Positions 1-8,283 are shown, counted from the first letter of the stretch. The stretch: 10,848 bases of DNA from Phoronis ovalis (GCA_028565635.1 JAOXYB010049924.1:979-11826); one strand, 5' to 3'. Translations and numbers: made by a program. The notes: generated by a model not told the origin, from the letters alone.

Positions 1-757
1 AACAAGATTACATTTAATACAAAGGCTTAGACATGTAGTACTGATATAACAAGATTATAATTAATACAAAGGCTTAGACATGTAGTACTGATATAACAGG
101 ATTACATTTAATACAGAGGCTTAAGCATGTAGTACTGATATAACAAGATTACATTTAATACAGAGGCTTAGGCATGTATTACTGATATAACTAGATTATA
201 ATTAATACAGGGGCTTAGACATGTAGTACTGATATAACTAGATTATAATTAATACAGAGGCTTAGACATGTAGTACTGATATAACAAGATTACATTTAAT
301 ACAAAGGCTTAGACATGTAGTACTGATATAACAAGATTATAATTAATACAAAGGCTTAGGCATGTAGTACTGATATAACAAGATTATAATTAATACAGAG
401 GCTTAGACATGTAGTACTGAAATAACTAAATTATAATTAATACAGAGGCTTAGACATGTAGTACTGATATAACTAGATTATAATTAATACAAAGGCTTAG
501 ACATATAGTACTGATATAACTAGATTATAATTAATACAAAGGCTTAGACATATAGTACTGATATAACAAGATAATAATCAATACAAAGGCTTAGACATGT
601 AGTACAGGCTTAGTACATGTCTAAGCCTCTGTATTAATTATAATCTTGTTATATCAGTACTACATGCCTAAGCCTGTACTACATGTAGTACTGATATGAC
701 TAGATTACATTTAATACAGAGGCTTAGTCATGTAGTACTGATATAACAAGATTACAT
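1..757. repeat. 47-bp minisatellite array with an internal inverted stretch
   Basis: Units of 47 bp start at 1, 48, 95, 142 and so on in exact register to 565, giving twelve full copies and one partial copy ending near 605, with substitutions but no length changes. Each unit contains aggcttagacatgtagtact or a close variant and an AT-rich half. From about 606 to 675 the repeat runs in the opposite orientation, and from 676 to 757 it is direct again. The array is cut by the left edge of the window, so its full length is unknown. It lies just before the first recognised exon, presumably in an upstream intron. I see no coding potential in it. Confidence 0.95.
606..691. repeat. Inverted repeat copy flanked by palindromes
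   Basis: This is the opposite-orientation segment of the 47-bp array. Its left junction is an interrupted palindrome with perfect 8-base arms (aggcttag at 606-613, ctaagcct at 621-628). Its right junction is a perfect 16-base palindrome, gtactacatgtagtac, at 676-691. Because the flanking copies are in direct orientation, the strand could fold into a long hairpin here. This looks like an inversion or fold-back within the array rather than a separate element. Confidence 0.85.
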
Positions 758-849
758 GTGCACTATTGACCTTTCTCGTGTCACTTTCTGTAACAATAAA
801 TTCTATAAATCGCTTCTATCTATTTATCAGTGTTCCTTCATTATGGTAG

Positions 850-1059
850 GTAATGTTGCTTTAAACAAACCAGCCACACAATCAAGTACTTATGCAGATG
901 GTCCCGCACCAAGAGCGGTAGATGGGAACAGAAGCCCTGTCTACAATCATGGATCATGTACCCATACACATGACGAAGCTAACCCCTGGTGGAGAGTGGA
1001 TCTACAAGCTGTATATGCTGTGCATGAAGTCAACATTCAAAACAGAGCTGAAGCCCTAG
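850..1059 (+). CDS. Exon 1: N-terminal half of fucolectin/F5-8 type C lectin domain
   Basis: Encodes about 70 residues starting G-NVALNKPATQSS, the classic opening of fucolectin/tachylectin-4/pentraxin-1 (FTP) domains, then AVDGNRS, GSCTHTH, PWWRVDL and VNIQNR. Aligned by eye to eel agglutinin numbering from memory, the calcium-site positions D38, N40 and S49 and the sugar-contact positions H52 and R79 are kept. The donor at 1060 (ctag|gtgtgt) leaves phase 1 and exon 2 continues the domain exactly. The acceptor is less certain. An AG at 848-849 gives phase 1 entry like the other modules and starts directly at GNVALN. An alternative AG at 829-830 after a pyrimidine-rich tract would add CSFIMV in phase 0. 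An ATG at 843 has no signal peptide after it and is not favoured as the start. The domain is expected to bind fucose-type glycans outside the cell. Confidence 0.85.
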
Positions 1060-1594
1060 GTGTGTTGAATGGGTTACATATATATATTTATTTATTATAA
1101 TATACTGTGTGACTTTATAGCCAATTCCTTAATTGCATTAACTTATTTGTGTTTTTGAAGATGGTTTAGAGGAGAAAATACCTACTAGAGTTTTCCAAAT
1201 ATATAAAAATGGACAACCTTTTCAGAAAATTCCATTTTTGTCAATTTGTCAAAAAATTTCGGAAAGTTGCGATCTTTCGCAAATTGACTATATCCAGGAA
1301 AGAAGCTATATGAAACAAAACTGCATTATTTTAAATAATTGTAAAACTGTATAATTGTTATATCAATACAAGTTAAAATAATACTGATACGTGACGGTGC
1401 ACACTATATTTATGATTAAGACAATCAACAGATTAACAGACAATCAACATGATCCCAGGCAATTTTAAAAAGCAATGGCCCTTTCAAGCACATTTTCAAG
1501 CAGGGTTAATAAGTATTCAGTGTGCAGATCAAAAGACACTTGATCAATAAAATCGAAAGAACTTGAAAGTTAAGCGAAAATAATGAAAAATCTT

Positions 1595-1616
1595 TCTCTC
1601 TCTCTCTCTCTCTCTC
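1595..1616. repeat. (TC)11 microsatellite
   Basis: Eleven uninterrupted TC dinucleotides inside intron 1. A simple repeat with no sign of function at this position. Confidence 0.95.
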
Positions 1617-1793
1617 GCATAAACATTTATTATAAACTTAGCGAATATCGTTCGACACAATGTATTCACACTTACCCTCTAAGTTAAACTTTAGCTAATT
1701 AAATGAAAAGATAGACATACAACAGTATACATATCTTGAAAGTATACAACTTAATATTTTAAATATGTAATTTATTTTTGTCTGAGTAAATTG

Positions 1794-2215
1794 TGTGACC
1801 CGTACGGATAACACATTTTGGGTTAAAATTTAAGGTTTTGAAACATAAAATTCAAAATAATTTAAGTCAAAAACCACTGAAGCTAGATAGCGCACCTTTG
1901 CCCAAATTAGCTTTACATATGCATGTTACTACAATAGTTTGTCTCAGGTTTTTTACATTTTGCTTTGTTTAAAAGATTTAAATGTTCAATTTTATGCATG
2001 AGGAAAAATCAACAAAATTGAAGTGACGTAACTTTGAGAATTCATAAATGTTTAATCAAGCAAAATTTAAAATAGTATGAGACATAGTTTTATAGCTATA
2101 TATCTAAGAAATATGGGTGCAAAGCTTCAATTATGTAGTAGTATCAGGGGTTGTTGACTTCTATTCTTTTGAATTTATGTTTCAAAATTTCAAAATTGCA
2201 ACCGCACATGTCACA
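1794..2215. mobile_element. Imperfect palindromic (fold-back, MITE-like) element in intron 1
   Basis: The two halves are diverged inverted copies of each other. The clearest pairing is 1836-1857 against 2167-2187, which differ by a single base gap. Further matches keep almost the same centre near 2012: gtctca 1941-1946 with tgagac 2079-2084, and attttgctt 1957-1965 with aagcaaaat 2058-2066. The outermost match is TGTGAC at 1794-1799 with GTCACA at 2210-2215. There is no transposase coding. This is typical of an old non-autonomous DNA element, but I found no convincing target-site duplication, so the ends are approximate. Confidence 0.6.
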
Positions 2216-2447
2216 TGACATGCTTAAAGAAAAATAAATTCCAAAAAAAAAGAAAGTTTTAGTTGTATACTTTCAGAAATATATACTTTTATTTTATCTC
2301 TTTATTTAAATTGCTTAAATTTAACTTACATTATAAGATGTGAATAAATTGTCCACAACAATAATCGCTAACTTAATTCAGTTACAGTAACAAAACTTGG
2401 TGGCTGGCATGTTGAAGGTGTAAAACGCTATAATACATGTGTTACAG

Positions 2448-2696
2448 GTTTGCGACTGCGAAATATAAACATTCGTATGAGTAACCACTCTACACTGTGC
2501 AGTCGAGACTGTGACGACCAACACTGTAAGTTTAGAGCCGGTCCCTTTCCTGGTGGAGAATATGTTGACTTCACTTGTGATAACATCGTGTATGGACAAT
2601 ACCTGTATGTAAGCATACGTAGCACACCAGGCGTAACTGATGTTCTTACACTATGTGAGGTAGAGGTCAAGGGGCACTATCATACTCAGTGTGAAG
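2448..2696 (+). CDS. Exon 2: C-terminal half of fucolectin/F5-8 type C lectin domain
   Basis: Enters in phase 1 after gttacag and encodes 83 residues. They include GLRLRNINIRMSN, a cysteine cluster LCSRDC...QHC, FTC, GQYLYVSI and the hallmark LTLCEVEV near the end, where the C-E pair corresponds to the last calcium ligands of the FTP fold. It completes the domain begun in exon 1, giving about 150 residues, the normal size for the family. The junction with exon 1 reads N-R-A-E-A-L-G-L-R-L. The basic residue matching R86 of eel agglutinin is kept, but the vicinal cysteine pair that stacks on fucose is replaced by A-L and the aspartate by E. The donor gaag|gtatgt leaves phase 1. Sugar binding is therefore plausible but may have altered specificity. 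An NHS sequon follows the RMS. Confidence 0.88.
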
Positions 2697-3594
2697 GTAT
2701 GTGAAGTTAATAATTACATTTTCATTAACCTTAATTCGTTATGCTGTATATGTGTTCACCCTTTTGTTTTCAAAATTTGATACAGCATGTAGTACCTATA
2801 TTTGAATACAAACAAGTCAAAAACGAAAAACATTAGGTTTGAAAATTGCATTGGACAAAACTAAATTTTTCCAATCCTAAATCACAAAAAATCAGGTTTT
2901 ACGCGTAATTCCAATATATAAAATATAGTCAACTGACAGAATTGTATCCAGTAAATATGGCAGAATATATCATGTAGCCTGTGTATATTACTGTTTTACC
3001 ATCATCTGTAGTGTTTTGCTTTCATACGAACGATACTCGCTCACCCATATATACTCTGTACTGGGAGGCAATTTTGTTTTAATTGATTTTTTTTCAACCT
3101 ATAAAATATTTGATTCTACCTAAACATCTACGTTTATCAGTGGACAACAGTTCAGGAGGAAACATATATTAGCGGACAACCGTACTGTGTTTAAACAAAA
3201 TAATATTATACATACATACATACATACTGACAACCGCAACTAAATTAAAAACTTTGAAATTCTTTAATTTGAATGATTAATGGCACACTGTGAAAGAATT
3301 ATGCTGATGTTATTATCCTCTTACTTTAAGAGGTCGTATAGGTAGTTGTAAGAAAAGCTACCCGATTTATAAACACTTCCAAAATATCAATGGCTGCAAG
3401 CATTATCCGCCAGTAATACAGTTGGGCCTATAATTTGGTATGATTGTACTGTTAAATAGCTAAAGCACTGCATGATCACTCTACTTTTTTAAGTTAGCAT
3501 TTCTATTAGTTTAACACTACGATTGCACTCATTTAAATTTACCTCACCAACAGGTACATTTTTTAAATTTCGTTTCATTAAACAATTTCATCAG
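2697..3594 (+). other. Intron 2 (phase 1)
   Basis: Donor gtatgt at 2697 and acceptor atttcatcag ending at 3594. The interior is AT-rich with a short (CATA)4 run at 3211-3226. I see no RNA gene, mobile element or additional exon in it that I can support. Confidence 0.85.
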
Positions 3595-3813
3595 ATTTTA
3601 TTGGTGGACCTACTTTTCTGGATGATATGCCAATGCCTGAAAATTACATGAATATTTACCCAACCTTACTTGTCCCTTCCAATGGACTTCTTGTTGGCTG
3701 GAGGTTTAATGCTGGTAGAAGTGGCACTGTTTGGTTTGACATCTGGAGACCTACTGCACCAACTAATACATGGCAGTTAGTTAACAAGACACAAGTGATA
3801 GCTTCATATACAG
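3595..3813 (+). CDS. Exon 3: first half of an unassigned beta-rich extracellular module
   Basis: Enters in phase 1 after tttcatcag and encodes 73 residues beginning DFIGGPTFLDDMP. The alternating pattern of hydrophobic residues and glycines, with LLVGWRFNAG at 3687-3716 followed by GTVWFDIWRP, suggests a beta-sandwich or jelly-roll. An NKT glycosylation sequon follows, and the exon ends SYTG at a phase 1 donor (acag|gtctgt). There are no cysteines. It is separated from exon 4 by only 155 bases, and the two together form one module that recalls poorly annotated domains in invertebrate extracellular proteins. I cannot name the family. It does not look like FN3, CUB, EGF or C1q. Confidence 0.82.
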
Positions 3814-3968
3814 GTCTGTTTGGTAAAAATCCCAATTGAATACATCATCACTTTACTGTAAGTCCAAATAAACACAGATAAATAAATAATATGCTGTCGT
3901 TTTGCAAGCTAATTCTCTAAATCCATGTTATATATCTGTGAATTCAGAGTTTAAATTATTTCTTTCAG

Positions 3969-4253
3969 GTGAACAGCAATTAATGTTGACTTCGAGTGAA
4001 AGATTTAGTGTGCAGGCTGGTGATTTAATCGGCTACCATTACAACGCTGGTACAACAGATATACAAACTGTAGTAAGAACCAGAACTTTCAATGACGGCT
4101 CTTCTTGCTGTGCCGGTGTTAACCTCCAGGATTATAATCCTATACATGGACAAGGAAGATATGACGATACTCTGAATATTGGAAACAGTATTAATGGAGA
4201 TTTGGATAGTAGAGGAGGCAGAGCTCCGGCTTTACAGGCTATAGTGGCATCAG
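3969..4253 (+). CDS. Exon 4: second half of the unassigned beta-rich module
   Basis: Enters in phase 1 after ttctttcag and encodes 95 residues: GEQQLMLTSSERFSVQAGD, then DLIGYHYNAG at 4022-4051, VVRTRTF, an adjacent cysteine pair (SSCCAG), a polar stretch rich in D, N and G, and a tail ending LQAIVASG. The NAG motif mirrors the one in exon 3 ([LI][VI]G[WY]x[FY]NAG in both), which points to two facing strands of one fold or an old internal duplication. The donor cag|gtaaca leaves phase 1. The frame is open upstream of the acceptor to 3902, but that stretch has no module character and is intron. Confidence 0.83.
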
Positions 4254-4322
4254 GTAACATTACATTATAAACAATAACATGATTGGCAGGAACTTTTCTG
4301 TCTTGCTACTTCAAACTCAATC

Positions 4323-4588
4323 TGATTAAATCAACCCGTTAGTGTTCCGTGCCTTCTCAACTACGTCTGCGCTTAACCATGGCCAAACTGTGTGTAGTAT
4401 CTTAAAAAGCAGAAGAACGAAACTCTCTTGATTTACGTTTAAAATGCCTGAGCGGTTATCGGGGACTGAAGATATAAATCAATAGATTATTGTTCTTCCG
4501 TTTTTCGAGAAAATAAACGAAACTTCACTCTAGTTAAGCCCATACTTTAGTTGATAACGCACAGGACACTAACGGGTGGATTCATTCA
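4323..4588. mobile_element. 266-bp fold-back (MITE-like) element in intron 4
   Basis: Almost gap-free inverted halves with a centre near 4455. Five separate blocks pair at the same centre: cccgttagtgt 4335-4345 with 4566-4576, tcaacta 4357-4363 with 4548-4554, gcttaac 4371-4377 with 4533-4539, gaagaac 4412-4418 with 4492-4498, and ttgattta 4429-4436 with 4475-4482. There is no coding capacity. The whole element could fold into one long hairpin. The size, structure and intronic position fit a non-autonomous palindromic DNA transposon. No clear target-site duplication was identified. Confidence 0.75.
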
Positions 4589-4949
4589 AACTGTCACAAA
4601 CTATTCACACGTCTGTCAGCAAAAATGGTTTATATATTTTCAAATACTACTTTTTTTTTTAAACGTTACAAATAAAATAAATTGAATAAACGTACCTTTT
4701 GTTTAAGATGTAAAGTTGCATGTTCGCGTTGCAAACATATAATTTCAGTTAAATAAGACACTCAACTGTTTAACTAAAATCTATGATCTGACATGCATCG
4801 CGCAGGGCGATTATTTTAGAAAATACGGCTATTGTTGTTTTATGCACTAATGTACTTAATGTTGTCTTTTAGTTTCAATTATGTATGTTCAGCAATTTGT
4901 GATGATAATCGAAACTTTGCTTCAGATATTCACGCACCACTTAAAAACT

Positions 4950-4951
<2 letters not shown>

Positions 4952-4982
<31 letters not shown>
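4952..4982. repeat. (TA)15 microsatellite
   Basis: Fifteen uninterrupted TA dinucleotides in intron 4. Likely polymorphic. No function is indicated. Confidence 0.95.
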
Positions 4983-4985
<3 letters not shown>

Positions 4986-5209
4986 CAAATTTATTTTTCC
5001 GCACATCGCGATCTGGTTAATAAGTAAAATAAACATGTCAGTCGCTACTAATTTTGTGTTAAATTATTTGCAAATATAGGTCTAGTGTTTTCATTCTAGT
5101 TTCTGTTCATAGCAAAATATAGTAAGGAATATATTTTTTTGGTGTGAAATAATTGAATTTAAATAACAATTAACATATTCAATTGTACATTTTTCTTTTC
5201 AACATGAAG

Positions 5210-5295
5210 ACGAAAACCTGAGTCTAACAAATATAACTTTAACAACTGCACGTCAAGGGACTTCGATTTATGCCAAGATAACAGTGACATCGAAC
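5210..5295 (+). CDS. Exon 5: N-terminal part of first FN3 domain
   Basis: Enters in phase 1 and encodes DENLSLTNITLTTARQ, GTSIYAKITVTSN and stops at a strong donor, aac|gtaagt, in phase 0. The pattern suits strands A and B of an FN3 domain, although the usual tryptophan of strand B is absent. Two glycosylation sequons (NLS, NIT) are present. It pairs with exon 6 (86 + 217 bases, 101 codons), the same split as exons 7+8 (98 codons). The exon is short and its acceptor region is only moderately strong, so it is less certain than its neighbours. The phase match on both sides is the main support. Confidence 0.7.
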
Positions 5296-5424
5296 GTAAG
5301 TTTACAGTATAACTTTGCTTTTGTTGTTTCTGTCTCACTGATTTTGTAATGTACCTGGAGGAGCAACAATACTGGCAACGTAATTAAGAGGATACAAAGT
5401 TAGAACATTTATGTTTTAACATGC

Positions 5425-5969
5425 ATGGATTACCTGCTTGTTGGGGTGTTCATAGCTTGTTTTAACATGGTTTACATGTTTTCTGGGGTGTTCATAGCTT
5501 GTTTTAACATGGATTACCTGCTCTCTGGGGTGTTCATAGCTTGTTTTAACATGCATTACATGCTTTCCGGGGTGTCCATACATGTAGCTTGTTTTAACGT
5601 GGATCACATGCTTTCTGGGGTGTTCATAGCTTGTTTTAACATGGAGTACATGCTTTTTGGGGTGTTCATAGCTTGTTTTAACATGGAGTACAAGCTTTTT
5701 GGGGTGTTCATAGCTTGTTTTAACGTGGATTACATGCTTTCTGGGGTGTTCATAGCTTGTTTTAACATGGATTGCATGCTTGCTGGGCTGTTCATAGCTT
5801 GTTTTAACATGGATTACATGCTTTCTGTGGTGTTCATAGCTTGGTTTAACATGGAGTACATGCTTTCTGGGGTGTTCATAACTTGTTTTAACATGGAGTA
5901 CCTGCTTTCTGGGGTGTTCGTAGCTTGTTTTAACATGGATTACCTGTTTTTTGGGGTGCTTATAGCTTG
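5425..5969. repeat. 42-bp minisatellite, 13 copies, open on both strands
   Basis: Thirteen tandem units, all 42 bp except copy 4 (5551-5598), which carries a 6-bp insertion. Each unit reads close to atggattacatgctttctgg followed by ggtgttcatagcttgttttaac. As 42 is a multiple of three and the unit has no stop in two of its frames, both strands stay open for about 180 codons. The + strand gives hydrophobic repeats like NMDYMLSGVFIACF, the - strand gives basic repeats like VKTSYEHPRKHVIH. The array sits wholly inside intron 5. The open frames are most simply a by-product of repeat length, so I do not annotate either as a gene. Confidence 0.95.
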
Positions 5970-6053
5970 ACATTTCCAAATGTGTAATAATTCATCATCA
6001 CTTGTTTATGAGTTTAATTATAATAAGCATACTACCAAGTACATATTTTACAG

Positions 6054-6185
6054 GTATTACATGAGGGCATCAAAACTCTGAATTTCATTGCTTTACTTCC
6101 CAGTACGAGTGCACTATGTGAATATTACATTATATTAGCGAATCTTACCTCTGCTTCTAACTCAAACATTGACAAATACAATTAA
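6054..6185 (+). pseudogene. Exon-like FN3-resembling segment, possible relic or alternative terminal exon
   Basis: Follows an acceptor-like tttacag and is open in phase 0, the phase left by exon 5, for 43 codons to a TAA at 6183-6185. Its peptide begins VLHEGIKTLNFIALLPSTSA and continues with a YYIILANLTSAS stretch. The pattern L-x-F-x-x-L-x-P-S-T followed by an aromatic/aliphatic strand resembles the E-F-G strands of an FN3 domain. No convincing donor is present before the stop. It could be a dead duplicate of an FN3 second half or an alternative end truncating the protein after exon 5. A diverged copy lies directly downstream. That this is more than chance is an inference from the frame and from the copy. 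Confidence 0.4.
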
Positions 6186-6303
6186 ATGGGCGCATCCGAA
6201 CTCTGAATTCCATTGCTTTACTTGGCAGTACCAGTGCACTGTGTACCTATTACCTAATATTAGCTAATATTAGCTATTCTTACCTAATCTAACTCAAAGA
6301 TTG
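6054..6303. repeat. Degenerate tandem duplication, offset about 125 bp
   Basis: The stretch around 6065-6170 is repeated at about 6188-6298, for example actctgaatt at 6075 and again at 6200, then attgctttactt, agtgcact and attagc with similar spacing. Both copies stay open in the equivalent frame through the TLNxIALLxSTSALC core (6054-6185 and 6173-6292). Divergence is substantial, so the duplication is old. Confidence 0.75.
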
Positions 6304-6990
6304 CTATCAGCTGAATCTTTGGCTAAAATTACTATATCCTAGTAATCCCCTCTGGAAATTTTGAAACATGTGCATATAGAGCGCCTCTAAAATCATGTTT
6401 GCATGTCATCGCAAGATGTCCACTTCTGAATATAATGACACAATAATTCTGTTATACTCTCATTGCACTTTTATGCACATATTTTATAAATTGTATGCTA
6501 TCGTACTTGGACTGTTAGGTGCTGATTCCACAACCCCCACAAGTGTATGTTAACAAACGCAAATGGTAGTCACTGGTCAACCGATGTAAACCATTGGTGT
6601 ATGCTGACATACAATTGTGAAATAAATGACCCCGTATGTATATATTCATTGTAATATCAGAAACAGTGAATTTATTTCCATTAGCAGCAATGATGCATAG
6701 TTTAAAAAACAACAATGGTTTTCATTATACAATGGAACCAGTTAAACATATATATTTTATTATCGAAATTAATGTTTATTTATTTACATATTATCAAATC
6801 AGCGAGATTAGTAATCCAACATACAGTTTAGTCTAAAGCAGAATTTTACTCTTGGTGGAGGACAGTTTAAACATTTTACGAAAATGTGAGAGGATAGTTG
6901 GCTCATTAATAAAAAATCGAATTTTAGATATAAATAAAACTGTTTTGGAACTGCTCCTGTTGTTGAAATGTTTCATCTGATTTCCTGCAG

Positions 6991-7207
6991 GCACTGCACA
7001 TCATGAACTGCATCAATAACTATGTCATCTACCATAAACAATCTAACGCAGCATGGACTGATTCTCATCTGTCTTCAACTGTTTCCACAGTACAAATATC
7101 TGGTTTAACTGGTTTTACATCATATGATGTGCGTGTGTCAGCGGTTAATAAGCGGTATAATCTGATATCCGACCCCATTACTGCGACCATCATTACAGCT
7201 ACCACAG
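6991..7207 (+). CDS. Exon 6: C-terminal part of first FN3 domain
   Basis: Enters in phase 0 after a strong acceptor (tttcctgcag) and encodes ALHIMNCINNYVIYHKQ, followed by VQISGLTGFTSYDVRVSAVN. The latter matches the FN3 consensus around strands E-F (Y-x-V-x-V-x-A-V-N). It ends ITATTG at a phase 1 donor (acag|gtatga). With exon 5 it forms one FN3 domain of about 100 residues. FN3 domains act as extracellular spacers or adhesion modules. The single cysteine (NCINNY) may pair outside the domain. Confidence 0.86.
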
Positions 7208-8164
7208 GTATGACGTGTTATTGTCAGTTAGTTTTAGTAATACGATGCTTATTATCAGTATGGTTTAATCAATTGTTATGCAATATGTTGTTGACATAGT
7301 AAGCTTAAATAATATACATTGGCTTTGGCAGCCATGCAAGCTCAATAAAAAATAGAGGAATAAGCTTGAAGTGTTGACCTGAAACAATCATGACACACAA
7401 AATATTGTCACTTCTGCCTTCGTATTTTAGTAACAAAACCAGCTCTTTCTTCAAAAATATGTTCCGCTTTCATCTGTTAAACTGCAGCCTAACGATGTAA
7501 GCCGCTAAGTCTGTGCTGAAGTAACAAACAAAAATAAGGCTAAAAAACAATTCATTTCCTTCCCCGCTTCGTCACGTGAAACGATTTGGCAAGTTGCGCA
7601 AAACAAAAAACAATAATCTCATGCCAGCAGGTGCCCATTAAGTATGCATGTTATAAAACATCTGTCAACACCTAGTTCGCTGGTTAGATGGGGTAATAAC
7701 CTTAATTTTAAGTATTTGGTAGTTGCTGAACTGCCTACAGCGAAAATCAAAATCAATCGTATAATGTTGTGTTATGCCCAAGGCATACTGACCATACCTT
7801 GCAGCATGTTTAAACTAACACCTTGTTTCATAATGAAAACTAGTTTCTGATTGGAACTCATTTCAACAATTGAAATCATTATTATTAATATGTACATCAT
7901 GTTTGAAAAAATCTGATCTATCTTGAGAATAAATGTAACAATGACATGTGTGTGTTCTACGCAAATCTAGTTTCTCTTACATCAATCATGAAGGGAAGTG
8001 TGCCTGTTCTTAACTGAACAATAAGTGATCTATGTGTACATACCCGGGCATATTGCATGCATCTATTGTAACACGTAACTCATTTTCACAGCTTCAACTC
8101 AATTTATGATCTCAACGTTGGCTTCTTTTTATACTGACCAGAAAGTACATTTAATTTCATGCAG

Positions 8165-8283
8165 ATTACACTGATCCTTACTTTGGGCTCACTCTTCGGA
8201 AATCACTCTTTGTGACAACTTCTTCCGAGTCTGGTGTCCGACACTCTGGCTATAAGGCAATGTGGAGCATCGTTTATCATTAG
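8165..8283 (+). CDS. Possible alternative terminal exon: C-terminal fragment of a CUB domain
   Basis: After an acceptor-like tttcatgcag the sequence is open for 39 residues and then stops (TAG 8281-8283). It contains SLFVTTSSESGVRHSGYKAM followed by WSIV. The spacing S-x-x-x-V-x-x-S-G-[FY]-x-A-x-W-S is that of the last two strands of CUB domains. Entry is phase 1, matching exon 6, so exon 6 could splice to it in frame and give a shorter soluble product that ends here. AATAAA at 8338-8343 lies 55 bases after the stop. Against this, only the last third of a CUB domain is present, no upstream CUB exon is visible, and AATAAA is common in AT-rich DNA. A stranded exon from a lost module (pseudo-exon) is an equal possibility. 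Confidence 0.45.

Larger units (their letters stand above)
1060..2447 (+). other. Intron 1 (phase 1)
   Basis: Lies between donor gtgtgt and acceptor tgttacag and interrupts the lectin domain between the two residues flanking a glycine codon. It contains a (TC)11 run at 1595-1616 and an imperfect palindromic element at about 1794-2215. The rest is AT-rich sequence with no exon-like frame that I could support. Confidence 0.85.
4254..5209 (+). other. Intron 4 (phase 1)
   Basis: Donor gtaaca and acceptor in tttttcttttcaacatgaag. It contains a 266-bp fold-back element, a run of ten T residues near 4651 and a (TA)15 run. The frame at about 4850-4940 that resembles a leader peptide is not supported as an exon. 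Confidence 0.8.
5296..6990 (+). other. Intron 5 (phase 0, inside first FN3 domain)
   Basis: Donor gtaagt and acceptor tttcctgcag. It contains the 42-bp minisatellite and, just after it, two diverged exon-like copies at about 6054-6292. From about 6300 to 6990 the sequence is AT-rich, and I see no exon, RNA gene or element in it. Confidence 0.82.

Noticed and set aside
756-1100. A complete small gene starting at ATG 756 and ending at TAA 1100
   Set aside because: The first 25 codons lie in the end of the satellite array and in intron-like sequence, and the last codons read through a good donor into a TA-rich intron. Only the middle is domain sequence.
2378-2670. Two open frames on the - strand over exon 2
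   Set aside because: They are the reverse-strand shadows of a clear FTP-domain exon and show no domain pattern.
3142-3195. A short frame WTTVQEETYISGQPYCV after tttatcag in intron 2
   Set aside because: Phase 0 entry does not match exon 2, there is no donor before the stop, and exons 2 and 3 already join in phase.
4832-5020. A short leader-like peptide (LMYLMLSFSF...VCSA) followed by ICDDN
   Set aside because: It looks like a signal peptide by composition but runs directly into the (TA)15 repeat, has no suitable splice ends, and lies inside an intron whose flanking phases already match.
5416-5979. A - strand gene for a basic repeat protein
   Set aside because: It is fully explained by a stop-free repeat of 42 bp. 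It has no unique flanking coding sequence, and the equally long + frame argues against selection on either.
7644-7850. A 68-codon open frame in intron 6
   Set aside because: No domain pattern, no splice-compatible ends, and a length expected by chance.
8092-8164. Extra coding upstream of the CUB-like segment (acceptor at 8090-8091, frame STQFMISTLASFYTD)
   Set aside because: It is in a different frame from the CUB-like piece, with no room for an intron between them, and it ends in a stop.
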